A model generated the notes under the pieces. The model was given only the letters and a program-made list of their open reading frames with translations. It made no database searches and was not told where the DNA came from. The position numbers were made by a program, and so were the translations under genes. From Balanoglossus misakiensis (Eukaryota > Hemichordata): DNA of 64,000 bases. Where the stretch lies: assembly GCA_040954595.2 (NCBI GenBank), contig CM082585.2, positions 3,038,001 to 3,102,000 of the forward strand, written 5' to 3'. Positions within the stretch are counted from its first letter, which is position 1; each line of letters starts with the position of its first letter. Positions 36,701-47,384 of this stretch are shown here, piece after piece.

Positions 36701-38356
36701 AGTTTGGAACGCGCAGAAGTCGCGCGCAGAACACAAAACAACCCAGCGGGCAATATCAGCGCACGCGACAGGGCTTTATCAACTCTAGCCATGTTATATC
36801 ACTTTTTTTTCTATATCACGTGAGCGCGTCTCAGCCAATCACGAATATGGTATAATACGTGAGGTGTAATAATTACAGGTTATAAACGGCTAGCGAGGGT
36901 ATTTGGTACGGATATAAGACCTCTCAGGTCGCTCGGTGATTATTTCCCGCCTGAGAGGTCTTATATCCGTACCAAATACCCTCGCTAGCTGTTTATAACC
37001 TTATTATAATATGATTTTGCTTGATAAAGATAAACAATTTCATTTTTTCAAATCCGTTGTTTGGTTGGGGATAAATCGTGCTAGTTCTAGGGCCTCGTCG
37101 CGCACTGTTCCAGAACGCGCAAGCTGAGCTCGTGCAAACGCGTTCTAGAATTTCTAAAGTCACGCGATTTTATTCTACCGCCAATAGAATGTGGAAAGTG
37201 CATTCTATTCAGGCGCGTTCTCTTCTACATGTTCTATTTCGGTTACTTTTTAAAAACTATTCACTGTTCAGGGTCCAGGTACTAGGTATTCTTGTCGAGA
37301 ATATAAACCCCGGCTAATATAAATCAGCGAGCTAGATTCACACCAAGCATATTATAATGCCGGCTGAGAACAGGTTTTTGGTTCTGTGCATCTTTTCTGC
37401 GCTTCACGATCAGTCAACTCCCGCATATATGACTTCAAAGCAACACACAGGATTAACACCTGTTCAACTGGACGATATTTTACCGCAAACGGACAGTAAA
37501 TACACCAAAGTCGCAACCAACACCGCGGTTTCCTCAAGATTATCTGAGTTCGAAGTAGGTACAGCGAGATATTTTAGTTCACTGCAACCTGCAACGTACG
37601 ACATGGACGCAACCCTCTATGCTGTATGTACGGTATGGTCAAATGTTCGGTATAATAAAATTAATAACACAGGTCATGCTCGGGCAATGCGGCGAGGGCA
37701 TCATCAATCTTATGGTCAGAGATCACCATCCCTCGTGCAGGCCAAAGATCATGATATTGCCCTCGCTAACATGTGTTATTATTTAACTATTTATTCTTGC
37801 TTTTGATCAAAAGAGATTTTTTTTAAATGGGGATACATTTGGTGACAATATTATGTTTTTTGATATAATTTCAGATTCAATCTTATGTTAAAATGCTGGG
37901 CTCCAAAACCAAAAAATCGTCCAACCTGTGCAGAGATTTTGAGAGAAATACGACGAATTACAAACAATGAAGATGTAAGTAGTGCATAAATATACAAGTG
38001 ATTTCAAGTGATACTTTATGTTATGACTTGCTGTTATCATTTGGTCAGGATTGCAGAGAGCCATTGAATGATCTAAACTGCCTACTGTTAAGCTAGAATA
38101 CATCCGTACTGACCTTGACAATAATGTGACAAATTTTGGAACGGAAATGGACCAATGTACACCATTTACATTTTAAGCACCCTGGATTAATTTTTATTGG
38201 ATATTGGCTGTCTATCAACAGTAAATGAAAGTAACATCAGAGCTCGCTCAGAGATTTATCATGTTCGTGCCTTAAAATTTGAACCCCCTTTTTCAGGTTA
38301 TCAACATCGATGAGTATGATGAAGAGGTGTATGGTGATGTCGATGATCTAGGATAG
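18709..38356 (+). CDS. Receptor tyrosine kinase-like single-pass protein with pseudokinase domain (23 exons, 1109 residues)
   Basis: Exons: 18709-18788, 19109-19182, 19648-19797, 20386-20496, 23091-23333, 23863-24001, 25385-25607, 26263-26458, 26737-26912, 27828-28073, 28630-28847, 29738-29858, 30215-30331, 31042-31176, 31700-31738, 32231-32480, 32957-33073, 33842-34047, 34164-34283, 35119-35230, 35650-35746, 37875-37974, 38297-38356. All junctions are GT-AG with matching phases, and the sum is 3330 nt. Residues 1-26 are a signal peptide. Residues 27-140 are Cys-rich and end in an EGF-like module ([12 protein letters not shown]). A long ectodomain with repeated VTVTW / [16 protein letters not shown]-type beta modules follows. 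The transmembrane helix ([18 protein letters not shown]) is at about 715-735. The kinase domain spans about 795-1090. It keeps VVVKSLK (K836), alpha-C Glu, [31 protein letters not shown] and NRPT. HRD reads HRK (952), DFG reads SFS (970-972), and the Gly-rich loop is degenerate. A non-catalytic signalling receptor is inferred. The ectodomain subfamily is unknown. Confidence 0.88.
20010..20278 (-). mobile_element. MITE with TIR ...TGTGCTGTTCCGATTA (copy 1)
   Basis: The ends are inverted: ccaaaataaaaaaatgtgct... at the left and ...cagcacattttattttgctt at the right. The interior shares gagctatgacgtcattcttc-like sequence with copies at 33282 and 53801. Confidence 0.85.
22010..22138. repeat. Long palindrome P1 in a receptor intron
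   Basis: Arms 22010-22055 and 22093-22138 (46 bp) are inverted repeats with one mismatched position by eye. The arms start aggtttttacgaaaataccg. The centre holds a further inverted pair, ATCGCCC/GGGCGAT. Confidence 0.9.
22160..22520 (+). repeat. Three degenerate ~150-bp repeats, each with TTATGCAAATTA
   Basis: The block (t)tggatttatgcaaatta recurs near 22187, 22341 and 22490, with similar flanking text, directly after palindrome P1. ATGCAAAT is the octamer motif, but here it is most likely only part of the repeat. Confidence 0.6.
28203..28391 (+). other. Possible alternative 3'-terminal exon of the receptor (secreted form)
   Basis: An acceptor (gaactgcag|GT) opens a phase-0 frame matching the end of exon 27828-28073. 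It encodes about 62 residues with two N-glycosylation sequons (NVT, NST) before TAA at 28389-28391. The main mRNA does not need it, since the exons on either side join in phase. No polyadenylation signal follows closely, so it could be a decayed or cryptic exon. Confidence 0.3.
31042..31176 (+). other. Transmembrane exon of the receptor
   Basis: A phase 0-0 exon of 45 codons: a Ser/Thr-rich stalk, one ~22-residue hydrophobic helix, then a basic stop-transfer RRGFFKK at the exon end. A 13-codon exon follows (31700-31738). Confidence 0.9.
33282..33568 (+). mobile_element. MITE with TIR ...TGTGCTGTTCCGATTA (copy 2)
   Basis: Left end aaggcaacaataaaaaatat-atgctgttccgatta and right end taatcggaacagcacatattt-ttgtatttggcc are inverted repeats of about 35 bp. 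It lies in the intron before exon 33842. Family members are at 20010 and 53801. Confidence 0.88.
36219..36401. repeat. Long palindrome P2
   Basis: Arms of about 85 bp (36219-36303 and 36315-36401) begin aataacacatgat and pair with few mismatches. The centre reads GAGCCGCAGGCGAGG. Confidence 0.9.
36500..36792 (-). pseudogene. Transposon-borne exon remnant, possibly Crypton/tyrosine-recombinase type
   Basis: The minus frame includes [20 protein letters not shown] and ATNSAV and continues after a stop to SKFEV, followed by a GTAGGT donor. A near copy lies inverted at 37357-37557. The pattern DSKxxxxATNxAVxxF resembles the N-terminal part of eukaryotic Crypton-like tyrosine recombinases (ZMYM/KCTD1/QRICH1 type), but that assignment is tentative. 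Confidence 0.4.
36877..37001. repeat. Long palindrome P3
   Basis: Arms of 52 bp (36877-36928 and 36950-37001) starting aggttataaac are almost perfect inverted repeats around a 21-bp loop. Confidence 0.93.
37340..37800 (-). repeat. Inverted partial copy of 36219-36800
   Basis: The reverse complement of this block matches 36219-36800 through the aataacacatg end, the cctgcacgagggatggtgat segment and the ORF. It lacks most of the second palindrome arm. Together they form a ~1.6 kb inverted repeat in one receptor intron. Confidence 0.8.
37357..37557 (+). CDS. Exon of a transposon ORF, second copy, with its own TATA box
   Basis: The ATG at 37357 ([18 protein letters not shown]...) reads through [20 protein letters not shown] and [14 protein letters not shown] to a donor at GAA|GTAGGT. 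TATAAAT at about 37318 is correctly placed for a core promoter. The same exon occurs inverted at 36500-36792. No downstream recombinase exons are present, so the gene is truncated. Confidence 0.4.
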
Positions 38357-39483
<1,127 letters not shown>

Positions 39484-39532
39484 AGTGGTTTGTTTGAATG
39501 GGATATTTAATTCCTACTCAGATTTTCATTCA

Positions 39533-39664
39533 TCTTACATACATACACACACACATACATACATACATACATACATACATACATACATACATACATACAT
39601 ACATACATACATACATACATACATACATACATACATACATACACACATACATACATACATACAA
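39533..39664 (+). repeat. (ACAT)n microsatellite
   Basis: About 30 ACAT units with a short CA interruption near each end. Confidence 0.97.
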
Positions 39665-40107
39665 TTCAATAACGATTTATCTTCTCCCAGTGCAGCTGTC
39701 ACTAACACTGACAAAAGAATAGCCACCTTCAGCATCCTGCTAGCCAGTCGTGTTTTCTTGAATGAAGATATATAACACTACAATGAACAAGTAGAGAGGC
39801 ACACATTTAGTCTAGGTTTATGTAAAGGCACTCGACATGAAAAGGATTAGCACGTTACAATGCAGCCCAATTCGAATGGAGAAGCTTACAACCCGTGATT
39901 TTGCCATTCAACTTAGAACGCCTGCCTTTCGTATATAACACGGCCGGGCTTTTATCCCAACTTGCCGAGAATATTGCACATTTCACCATTCAGTTTTGAT
40001 CAATATTGAAACTGCAAGCATCGTCGAACAGGAACGTAAGTGTATGAATTTCATCATTTTTAGGTCCCATTGCTTTTTACCATGGGACCTTATGGGATCG
40101 GTTGCGT

Positions 40108-40162
40108 CTGTATGTATGGATGTATGGATGGATGTATGGATGTATGTCTGTATGTCCGTCCA
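40108..40162 (+). repeat. TATGGATG-type simple repeat
   Basis: Imperfect tgtatggatgtatggatgga units, preceded by a short inverted pair (ggtcccat ... atgggacc, about 40063-40088). Likely a piece of a dispersed repeat. Only one copy is in the window. Confidence 0.6.
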
Positions 40163-40547
40163 TATCAAAAACTTGAAAACCGCTGCGCGTATAACCTCGA
40201 TATTTGGTGTGCAGATGCAGGTTGGGCTGTAGATGGGAGTTTGTTCAAATGAAGTTGTCATTGCCAAAAATATGCAAATTAGCTGGAAAAATGTGAATTT
40301 GGTCAAAACTCAGTAACTCAAGAACTACTGGTCAGATTGCTTTGCAAAGTGGTGTGTATTTACTTTATTGAGTTGTTTTAATTAGGCAGGAACTCCCTCC
40401 TGTGTTTCATATAAACACAGCAAATTCCTGAATGATTACATAACTGGCTAAGTTTTATAGAGGCCAGCTGTTCTATTTAGTGTATGTACAGTACATATGC
40501 CATTGGCAGCTTTTGGATCAGTCAGTGTTTGCGCATTGATCTCTCTC

Positions 40548-40550
<3 letters not shown>

Positions 40551-40594
<44 letters not shown>
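40551..40594 (+). repeat. (TG)n microsatellite
   Basis: About 21 TG units. Confidence 0.97.
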
Positions 40595-40595
<1 letters not shown>

Positions 40596-40745
40596 TGTAT
40601 ATGGCCATGTACTCCGGTGTAGACTTTCTCTTGTGTAATCCCTCAATGGGACCGCCGTGTCCTTGACGCGATTATTTAATCGCAATGATGAGATGGTTCA
40701 TGTACAACTTACAACGCGACTGCGAACCGAAGTGATGTTACCTTA

Positions 40746-41513
40746 GGCTGCATTCACAAACACCTCTGGAGGGGGGGGGGGGCGGGAGAATTCAATTTTT
40801 TTTACCGTTAATGTTCACATGCCCCCCTCAACAACCCGAAATATTTTCAAATCCCCCCCTTCTGAACTGCTAAAATTTTCAAATCCCTCCCCCCCCCTAT
40901 TTTCTTTCACACAGCAAAACACATCCCCTCCCATGAAAAGATTTTGAAACTGATGTTTCCCCTTATCAGTGGGAACTGAACATTGTTTCTATTTTTTTAA
41001 AAGTATTTCTGTGTTGGGAGACATTGTAAACCGAGAAGTGAAGGGGTGGGTTTGGGAGGGGGTGTCCCCCTCCCATGTAAGAAAATTTTACAAAATACAG
41101 AGTTCAAAACTGCATTTAATGAACCCATAAGCAAATTAACTCAACTACCGGTATGTTGGGGAGGACAAATTTCACCTTCGGCGCTCAAAGTTATCATGGG
41201 GTGGGGGCAAGTCCCCTGACCTGGGACACTAGATAAACCAGTCAATGATTTAAAGGTGTTGAATGACGGGGGTGGGGGTGGGAGGTGGTGTCCCCCTCCC
41301 ACATGAGAAAAATTTGTATTATGAAGGGTTCAAAACTGCATTTTTGTGGACTCAAAATAAATATTTAGTCCTCAAAGTTTTCAAGTCCCCCCCTTTACAG
41401 TCCCTAAATTATTTCAAATCCCCCCTAACATACCCTCAATTTTTTCAAATCCCCCCCCCTCAATTCTCCTGCCCCCCCCCCCTCCAGAGGTGTTTGTAAT
41501 TGTGAATGCAGCC
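40746..41513. mobile_element. MITE with G/C-homopolymer TIRs and 3-bp TTA duplication (PIF/Harbinger-like)
   Basis: The ends are inverted: ggctgcattcacaaacacct-ctggagggggg at left, ccccccctccagaggtgttt-...gtgaatgcagcc at right. TTA flanks both sides (40743-40745 and 41514-41516). The interior has repeated ttttcaaatccccccc blocks and no ORF. A TWA-type 3-bp duplication and GG(G) termini point to PIF/Harbinger. Confidence 0.82.
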
Positions 41514-41516
41514 TTA

Positions 41517-43119
41517 GTTAGTCAACTTATAGTGGTGAAGGGTTGACCATAAACCTTTTTATTTTGTGTTTTCATAGGTGTTTAGCAGTAATTATCAATC
41601 TGGCTGCCACACAAATGACGTCCAGTTTTGTATTATTTTGACATAACAAAGTTCTTTGTTTGATTGATACCAAAAGTTGTTATATTGAATTAGTTTACAG
41701 TCGCAGTAACTGAAGACGTTGGAGTTCAGACATTAGAGGCACTCCGTGGTCTATGAAATTTGTAATGCTAAAATGTGTACAATATGTCAATGACCTGTTG
41801 TCAGTAGGCAAGGTAATATGCGTGAAACACGGAAAGTATGGTCCAAACAAAATCCAGTATAAGAAGTGGAATTATTATACTCACAAAAGAGTGGATCTGC
41901 GGCCGGTATTGGCACAATCTCCGGCAAGACCAGTTGACGAGCAAAATGATATGAATGCAATGCTAACGCTAAACGCGTGTCCCGAATTTATTAGAAAAAA
42001 TAATGACATGTACATTAATTATAAAACCGCTAGAGACGTAGCCTTTAAACCATGTAAACACTAAAACCGAAAGCTCTCATCATGACATAGGTAGAACACA
42101 CTCCCAAATGTCATCGCAAATTAATCGAGGGTACATTACAGTGTAGCTGGAGTCATATATTTCAAATGGAGTAAACACTGATACGAAAAGATTTCAGCAT
42201 GACAAATGTAGAACACATTTACATTTTCAACAACTCTACATGTAGCGGCACACAAACAAACTTCCTTTTATGGCCAACTATATAGTCTGCTGCGCACTGC
42301 TTGGGGTAAACAGTCAGGGTAGATCTCTCCGCAATGCGTCCCTCTTTAACAAATCACTGCTAGCGTCAAATTCTTTGTCACAGGGTTTATTCAACACTAT
42401 ACATAGACGTAAGGACGTAAGGACGTGGAACGGTAGACTTAAAGACGTGGAACAATTGACTGAAAATAAAATAAAATGATACAATACATAAAGATTTGTC
42501 ACTGTTACGCAACTCAAGGGTTCAAAGGTCAAGTTTACCACCTTGAACTGTGGCAACTTATGTAGGGCGCCCTCTAGAGGCAAGAGGCATCCACTTGCCC
42601 CCTCTAAAGTACTTTGCATTCCAAAGCCTAATTAATTATGCATAAAGCACTTTCGAACTGAAGAAACTCTAATTCTATAAAATACATCACTGAAGTCAAA
42701 CAGCAACTTGTGTTCGATGAACTGTCTAAATCAGAGTCCGTGGAGTGTATCTTGGTATGAAATATGATGTATAAAACTGATTTGAAAATTGCCACATGCC
42801 ATCTCTGCCAGGAGGGAATGGCCAACTTGTGTGGTACTCACAGTCCACGAATAAAACTCGATTTCTACAGAATATTTTGGCTCGAAAATAGGATTACCGG
42901 AATTATGTGACCTCCTGGCTGTTAGCCCATCAAAACAATACAATTCATGGACTGGTCCGTCCCTTTTGAGTGTGTTTGAAGCACAAAACCGACACTCTCT
43001 CTTCAGCACGATGCTTGCTCTTTGAAAACCCATGTGCTTCTGAAACCTAATACTTACACTTGACTGAAGTTGGACTTTGATATGGTATTACGTAATGGGG
43101 GTAATGCCCTTGACAGGAA
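41517..43119. other. Intergenic, nothing firmly recognised
   Basis: There is a 103-codon ORF (41753-42064) without recognisable motifs or splice support. No other gene is supported. Confidence 0.3.
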
Positions 43120-43126
43120 GTATGAG

Positions 43127-44577
43127 CACAGGGATTTATTCAGGGAACGTTTAAGTAAGAATTATATGATATAAACTGCATAAATTTGTTGTCGGTCAAC
43201 TCTTCTGTCTTTGTCTTATCGATACGGTTCTAACCGGAACACTGAGGCTTCTCTGCTCATACACTACACATTATAAACAATGGATGATAAAATGCGCCCT
43301 CTTTTGGTGAACTCTGCCTACCGCCTGACCCCTCCAGCTGACCGCCGACTTGCCTTACTAGATAAGGGAAGAAGGCCGGCTGGCTGTGATTTCGCTGTCC
43401 AGCGAAATCACGGCCTGTCGCAAGTGATTTTTCAAATGTACCGCACATATAGTTGGCAGTTGTTTTTATCGTCCTGTTGACGATCAGCAGTGTTGAAATT
43501 ACCAACCACAAAGTCTACATTTGGAAGAAGATTTTTACATCAGCGCACGAAGCTGTTGGAGCTCGCGAACCCTGCCCAAAGACGTTCGTTATAATTGCTA
43601 ATGAGTAAACAACACGTAGTTAATCCGATGAATGACAACTGCAAAAAGGCGGGCCTCAGCTGTGGAATAAACAAGTAAATATGTTTACTAACAGGAAGCC
43701 ATGTGGTCACTTCTTCGCTGCCCTGTGCTCTCACTGGCTTTTCAAAACTTTTAGAATCACAGAGAACGAACTTGGTACTAATCTGTGAACAACTAAATGT
43801 CCGGTTTCCAAAAATTTCGAAAATATCCTACGTAAATGCTTCAAAGAAAGTGATCGCCTAGAAGCATCGAAACATACATCTGGCCAGAAGTGCTTTGCGG
43901 TGACCATCACCACCTTGGTCAAAGGCTACTAATCACCTGACTATAACTTTTCTCGATCGATCATCGCGATAGCATCGACTGAAAATCGAGATGCGATGTT
44001 CACTAACTTTCATGTTCATTTTCAACTGAAAATTAGGCTTAAAAACACAAAAATTTTCGTAAATTCTCGATCATTTGATCATCGGCCGACATAGAGTGAT
44101 TTTCTACAGAAATTCGGACTTCAAAAATAAAAAAGTTGTTCGTAAATTCCCAATTTTCGTAAATTTCCATCAAGAGTCGTAACTTATGACGAGATGGTGA
44201 GGCGCGACACATTGCTCCATACTCGAGCGGCTGGTTGCTTGTAGTGACGAGGACGCTCATTTATGCAAGGACATTCCCACCAAAATATATGAATATTCAT
44301 GTACTCCAAGCGTCGCGCGCTTTACGCGTTGAGCGAGCTGGCCTTCTTCCCTTGTCAAGTATAGCTAGGTAGAAGGTCAGGCGGTAGGCAGAGTTCACCA
44401 AAAGAGGGCGCATTTTATCATCCATTGTTTAAATGTGTAGTGTATGAGCAGAGAAGCCTCAGTGTTCCGGTTAGAACCGTAGCGATAAGACAAAGACAGA
44501 AGAGTTGACCGACAACAAATTTATTCAGTTTATATCGTATAATTCTTACTTAAACGTTCCCTGAATAAATCCCTGTG
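43127..44577. mobile_element. Long-TIR DNA transposon (1451 bp) with 7-bp target duplication GTATGAG
   Basis: Left arm 43127-about 43385 and right arm about 44325-44577 are ~255-bp inverted repeats (outer end cacagggatttattcaggga). GTATGAG occurs exactly at both flanks (43120-43126 and 44578-44584). No transposase ORF is visible, so the element is non-autonomous. A 7-bp duplication is unusual (hAT makes 8, Dada 6-7, P-type 7-8). Confidence 0.88.
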
Positions 44578-45010
44578 GTATGAGTCACAGTTATACAAGT
44601 GCCTTGACCTAGTGTCGATACTAAGCAAATTTAAGTCAAACAGAAACCATAGAAATAAAACTGCTACTTTAAGCTAAATATTTTTGGCCGTAACACTACA
44701 CATTACAATTCATGGTTGAATTGAACCATATGTTATTTTGTACTTGTTCGTGGATGATATTTCTATGAGAACCGGGACTCGTGAAGTTTCTATACTGAAG
44801 AAAAAAAATTGTCTATGACAACTATGACATCTATCGGACGAGTTACTTCTTATAATACGCTACGACTAATTGGACAAACTATGTTAGCTATGATGTGATA
44901 GCAAATAGTAGAGATCCAAAGCATATCTTCACATCAATTTTATGTAAAAAGTTTTGTCTTTATCGAGCAAGAATAAAATGCCTATACAGACTTTTTAAAA
45001 ATAGCACACA

Positions 45011-45857
45011 AGTCCGCCAGCCTCAGGCCGCTCCGAAGCTGGGACGCTCCAACGTGGAAATACTACACGACCTCCTATTCGGGAACACTCGTATCAGAAC
45101 ATGGCTGCTCCTGACGAGGAACGGTGGCGAAGGTTAGCATTGGGGTTAGGGTTAGCGTTAGATAAGGGTTTAAGGTTAAACCCCGGTGCGGAAAGTACCG
45201 GGGTTCGGATTAACGTGTGTTTGTATAGTTGTTTATTTGGGAGTGGTCGTCGTGCATAATGACTGTGTAATTGCTCTAGATCTCATGTACACAGACAATA
45301 ATTGAACACTTTACACTTCCACGCGATTGACAACTGTTTGAATGGCGTGGTTATTGTTTCCCAGGGACGCTTCTGAAAAGCACTGAAACCAGATTTCTCC
45401 CAAAATCATCGTTGTTTCAAAAGCTCGTGTACTTTTTTAACTTTATGTTGTGTGTGTTTATAAAGCCAACTACTGTCGTTGTGTGGTGTTATTCTTTTTT
45501 CTTGGACCTGTTTGGGCCGATTTTCATAGAGCCAAGATCGTTGGTGTTGTCTGTTGTCAGTCAAACGGCATTAAGATTCGCCACTGATTCTGGGGGTCTT
45601 TTATACCCCGCACCGGGGTTTAAGACTGCATTTAAAATAACCAAAGTGATTTAGTTTGTGAATAAGGTCAAGTGTCGGTATACAGTAACTTACGCTAACG
45701 GTAACCCTAACGCTAATGCTAACCATCGCCACCAGAGAATGGTACAGTCCAAAGCCGCTCGCCTGGCAGTATTTACCGTCATGCTTATGAGCGTTCTTTT
45801 GCCAGGAGCCGTTCCCAAATGAGAGCGTTCCCTGCCTAGAGGTAGGCTGGCGGACCC
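45011..45857. mobile_element. Inverted-repeat element with telomere-like GGGTTAG segments
   Basis: Outer ends gtccgccagcct and aggctggcggac are inverted. An inner inverted pair (about 45121-45200 and 45605-45733) holds ggcgaaggttagcattgggg-ttagggttagcg and its complement, plus CCCCGGTGCGG / CCGCACCGGGG. The arms are diverged. No ORF or clear target duplication was seen. Confidence 0.6.
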
Positions 45858-46667
45858 TGCTCAAAATAGGGCGAGTGTCAGTGTGGCAGGATTGTTGCTT
45901 ACTTTTTTATTTCGTATGGCGTCTTGTTCATCTTTCGTAGTTTTCAATACAATGATGGCGTCGTCCCATGCAGTACATGTACATCGAAACCTTTTACACC
46001 GCTTTTCGCGCGAATTAAATACAATGTGTTTGCCCACATAAGTTGCTTTGATTGCCCTCAAAATCGATCCTCGAAAATGCGAGTGTGGCCTTAGACCTTA
46101 CAAAACGCCACAAGTTACAGTATAGAGATAGAACAGAAAGGGCAATATAAAATCATAGATCTGAAGAAAATGACCCGTACCCCAGTTGTTTTTGGTTTAC
46201 ATTTCAGCAAAGTCTGACATTTCCTCGATGATAAAAGCGGTAACGTGTCGATTAATTGTGGGTGGAACTATTTGTAAGCAAAGCTCAAACTGCTCTTTGT
46301 CCAATTATGCACGGGTTATTATTCCAGCTGGAATATTTGACTTGGTAGAGAGTCGCCCGTAATGTCAAATTTATGTTTTAAAAATAAAAATAAGTAAATT
46401 CAACATTACAAAATTGTGAACACCACATTTTTTTTTCTTTTTCCTTCAAAAAGCCTGCTCCTAAACTTTAATCTATTACGAGTAAAGAACATACATATTT
46501 GAAGGCCATCAAATTGTAGTCCAGCTTGGACAGATTTTAAGTGCTTGACCAAACTGTACTGTTATGTCATTTGGGTCATTTTAACATGGTCCTAAGGGAG
46601 GGCGCTATATCGCAACCCACGGATTGTGTTTGTCTTCGCTACGTATTGTTTGCGACTTTGCAAGTAA
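45858..46667. other. Intergenic, nothing recognised
   Basis: AT-rich DNA with no supported gene or bounded repeat. Confidence 0.35.
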
Positions 46668-46902
46668 GGGAGCATTCGCTTTTTACAGGGAGGGGGGGGG
46701 CGGTGGAATTTGAGTCGCCGACTAAATGTAAAAGGCAACCCCCCCTCGAAATTACTTTTCTAAAATGTGTCCCCCCCTAAATTCTTCAATTGTAAAATGT
46801 GACCCCCCCAAAAAAACAAAAAGTTTATCCACCGGATTAAACTTATCAAACTTTGTCAGATATTGGTGTATGTTCGACATACCACATAATCAACCATGAA
46901 AC

Positions 46903-47103
46903 CTAGTCTACATAGTTCCTTGATTTCCAAGTAGTGCATTGTCTGCCTGACGTTGTTACGTGAAAGAGTTCATTTTCAATGTCGCCGCTATCACTTTCTG
47001 AGTCACTTTCCTCTGAATCACCTAGTTCACCTATCACTACATGTTCATCTTCTGGTTCACTGTAGAGACTCTCTACAACAAGATTATAATGGTGGAATTC
47101 CAC
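46903..47103 (-). pseudogene. Acidic Ser/Asp-rich coding scrap inside the Harbinger-like element
   Basis: A 66-codon frame with ELGDSEESDSESDSGDIENE and a basic-aromatic tail (TSGRQCTTWKSRNYVD). Family unknown. It could be an exon captured by the element. Confidence 0.25.
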
Positions 47104-47260
47104 CCCTTTGATATTTGTATACCAGCCCCAGCCACCATGGTATTAATTGGCAATGTTTAGTTCTTTAAATGCATCAGAAGCCAAATTGCTTGTTCATATG
47201 TACAACTTAAAATACATTGATGAGCACTCATTCAAATTAATTTTTGACAAACTTACCCAG

Positions 47261-47384
47261 TGATACAAAACAAACAATTGACCTGAGTGAAGTCGACACT
47301 CAAAGTGACTCGTCAGAACTGAGTGGTACAACAGACGCAGTTTACTTTTGTGAAGTGGAGAGTCAGAGTGACTCGTCAGAATAA
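47261..47384 (+). other. Possible terminal exon with repeated SDSSE motif
   Basis: After an acceptor-like acttacccag the frame reads ...TQSDSSELSGTTDAVYFCEV-ESQSDSSE and stops at 47382-47384. The two SDSSE blocks share an internal DNA duplication (agtgactcgtcagaa). Function unknown. Confidence 0.2.

Larger units (their letters stand above)
36063..36872. mobile_element. TIR DNA transposon (~810 bp) in a receptor intron
   Basis: The terminal inverted repeats are about 80 bp: 36063-36148 starts ttattacacctcac and 36790-36872 ends gtgaggtgtaataa. Both contain a tggctgaga...cacgtga core. Inside lie palindrome P2 and an ORF remnant (36544-36792, minus). The termini are T/A-rich, so the target duplication (TA or TTA) is ambiguous. 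Confidence 0.8.
32231..37974 (+). other. Juxtamembrane region and pseudokinase domain (7 exons)
   Basis: Exon 32231-32480 carries a juxtamembrane NPSY motif (Tyr767, the NPxY form bound by PTB domains) and an N-Q-Y-T-N stretch (YxN, Grb2-type), then the N-lobe. The catalytic loop exon (34164-34283) has [11 protein letters not shown], so the base Asp is Lys while the Asn is kept, and KIASFS at the DFG site. The C-lobe keeps structural residues (APE, SDVW, Arg of NRPT). A kinase insert contains QIYDEVFD. This mixture of preserved fold and lost catalysis is typical of RTK pseudokinases. Confidence 0.85.

Noticed and set aside
41753-42064. 103-codon ORF
   Set aside because: Lys/Asn/Tyr-rich with no recognisable domain, promoter or splice context.
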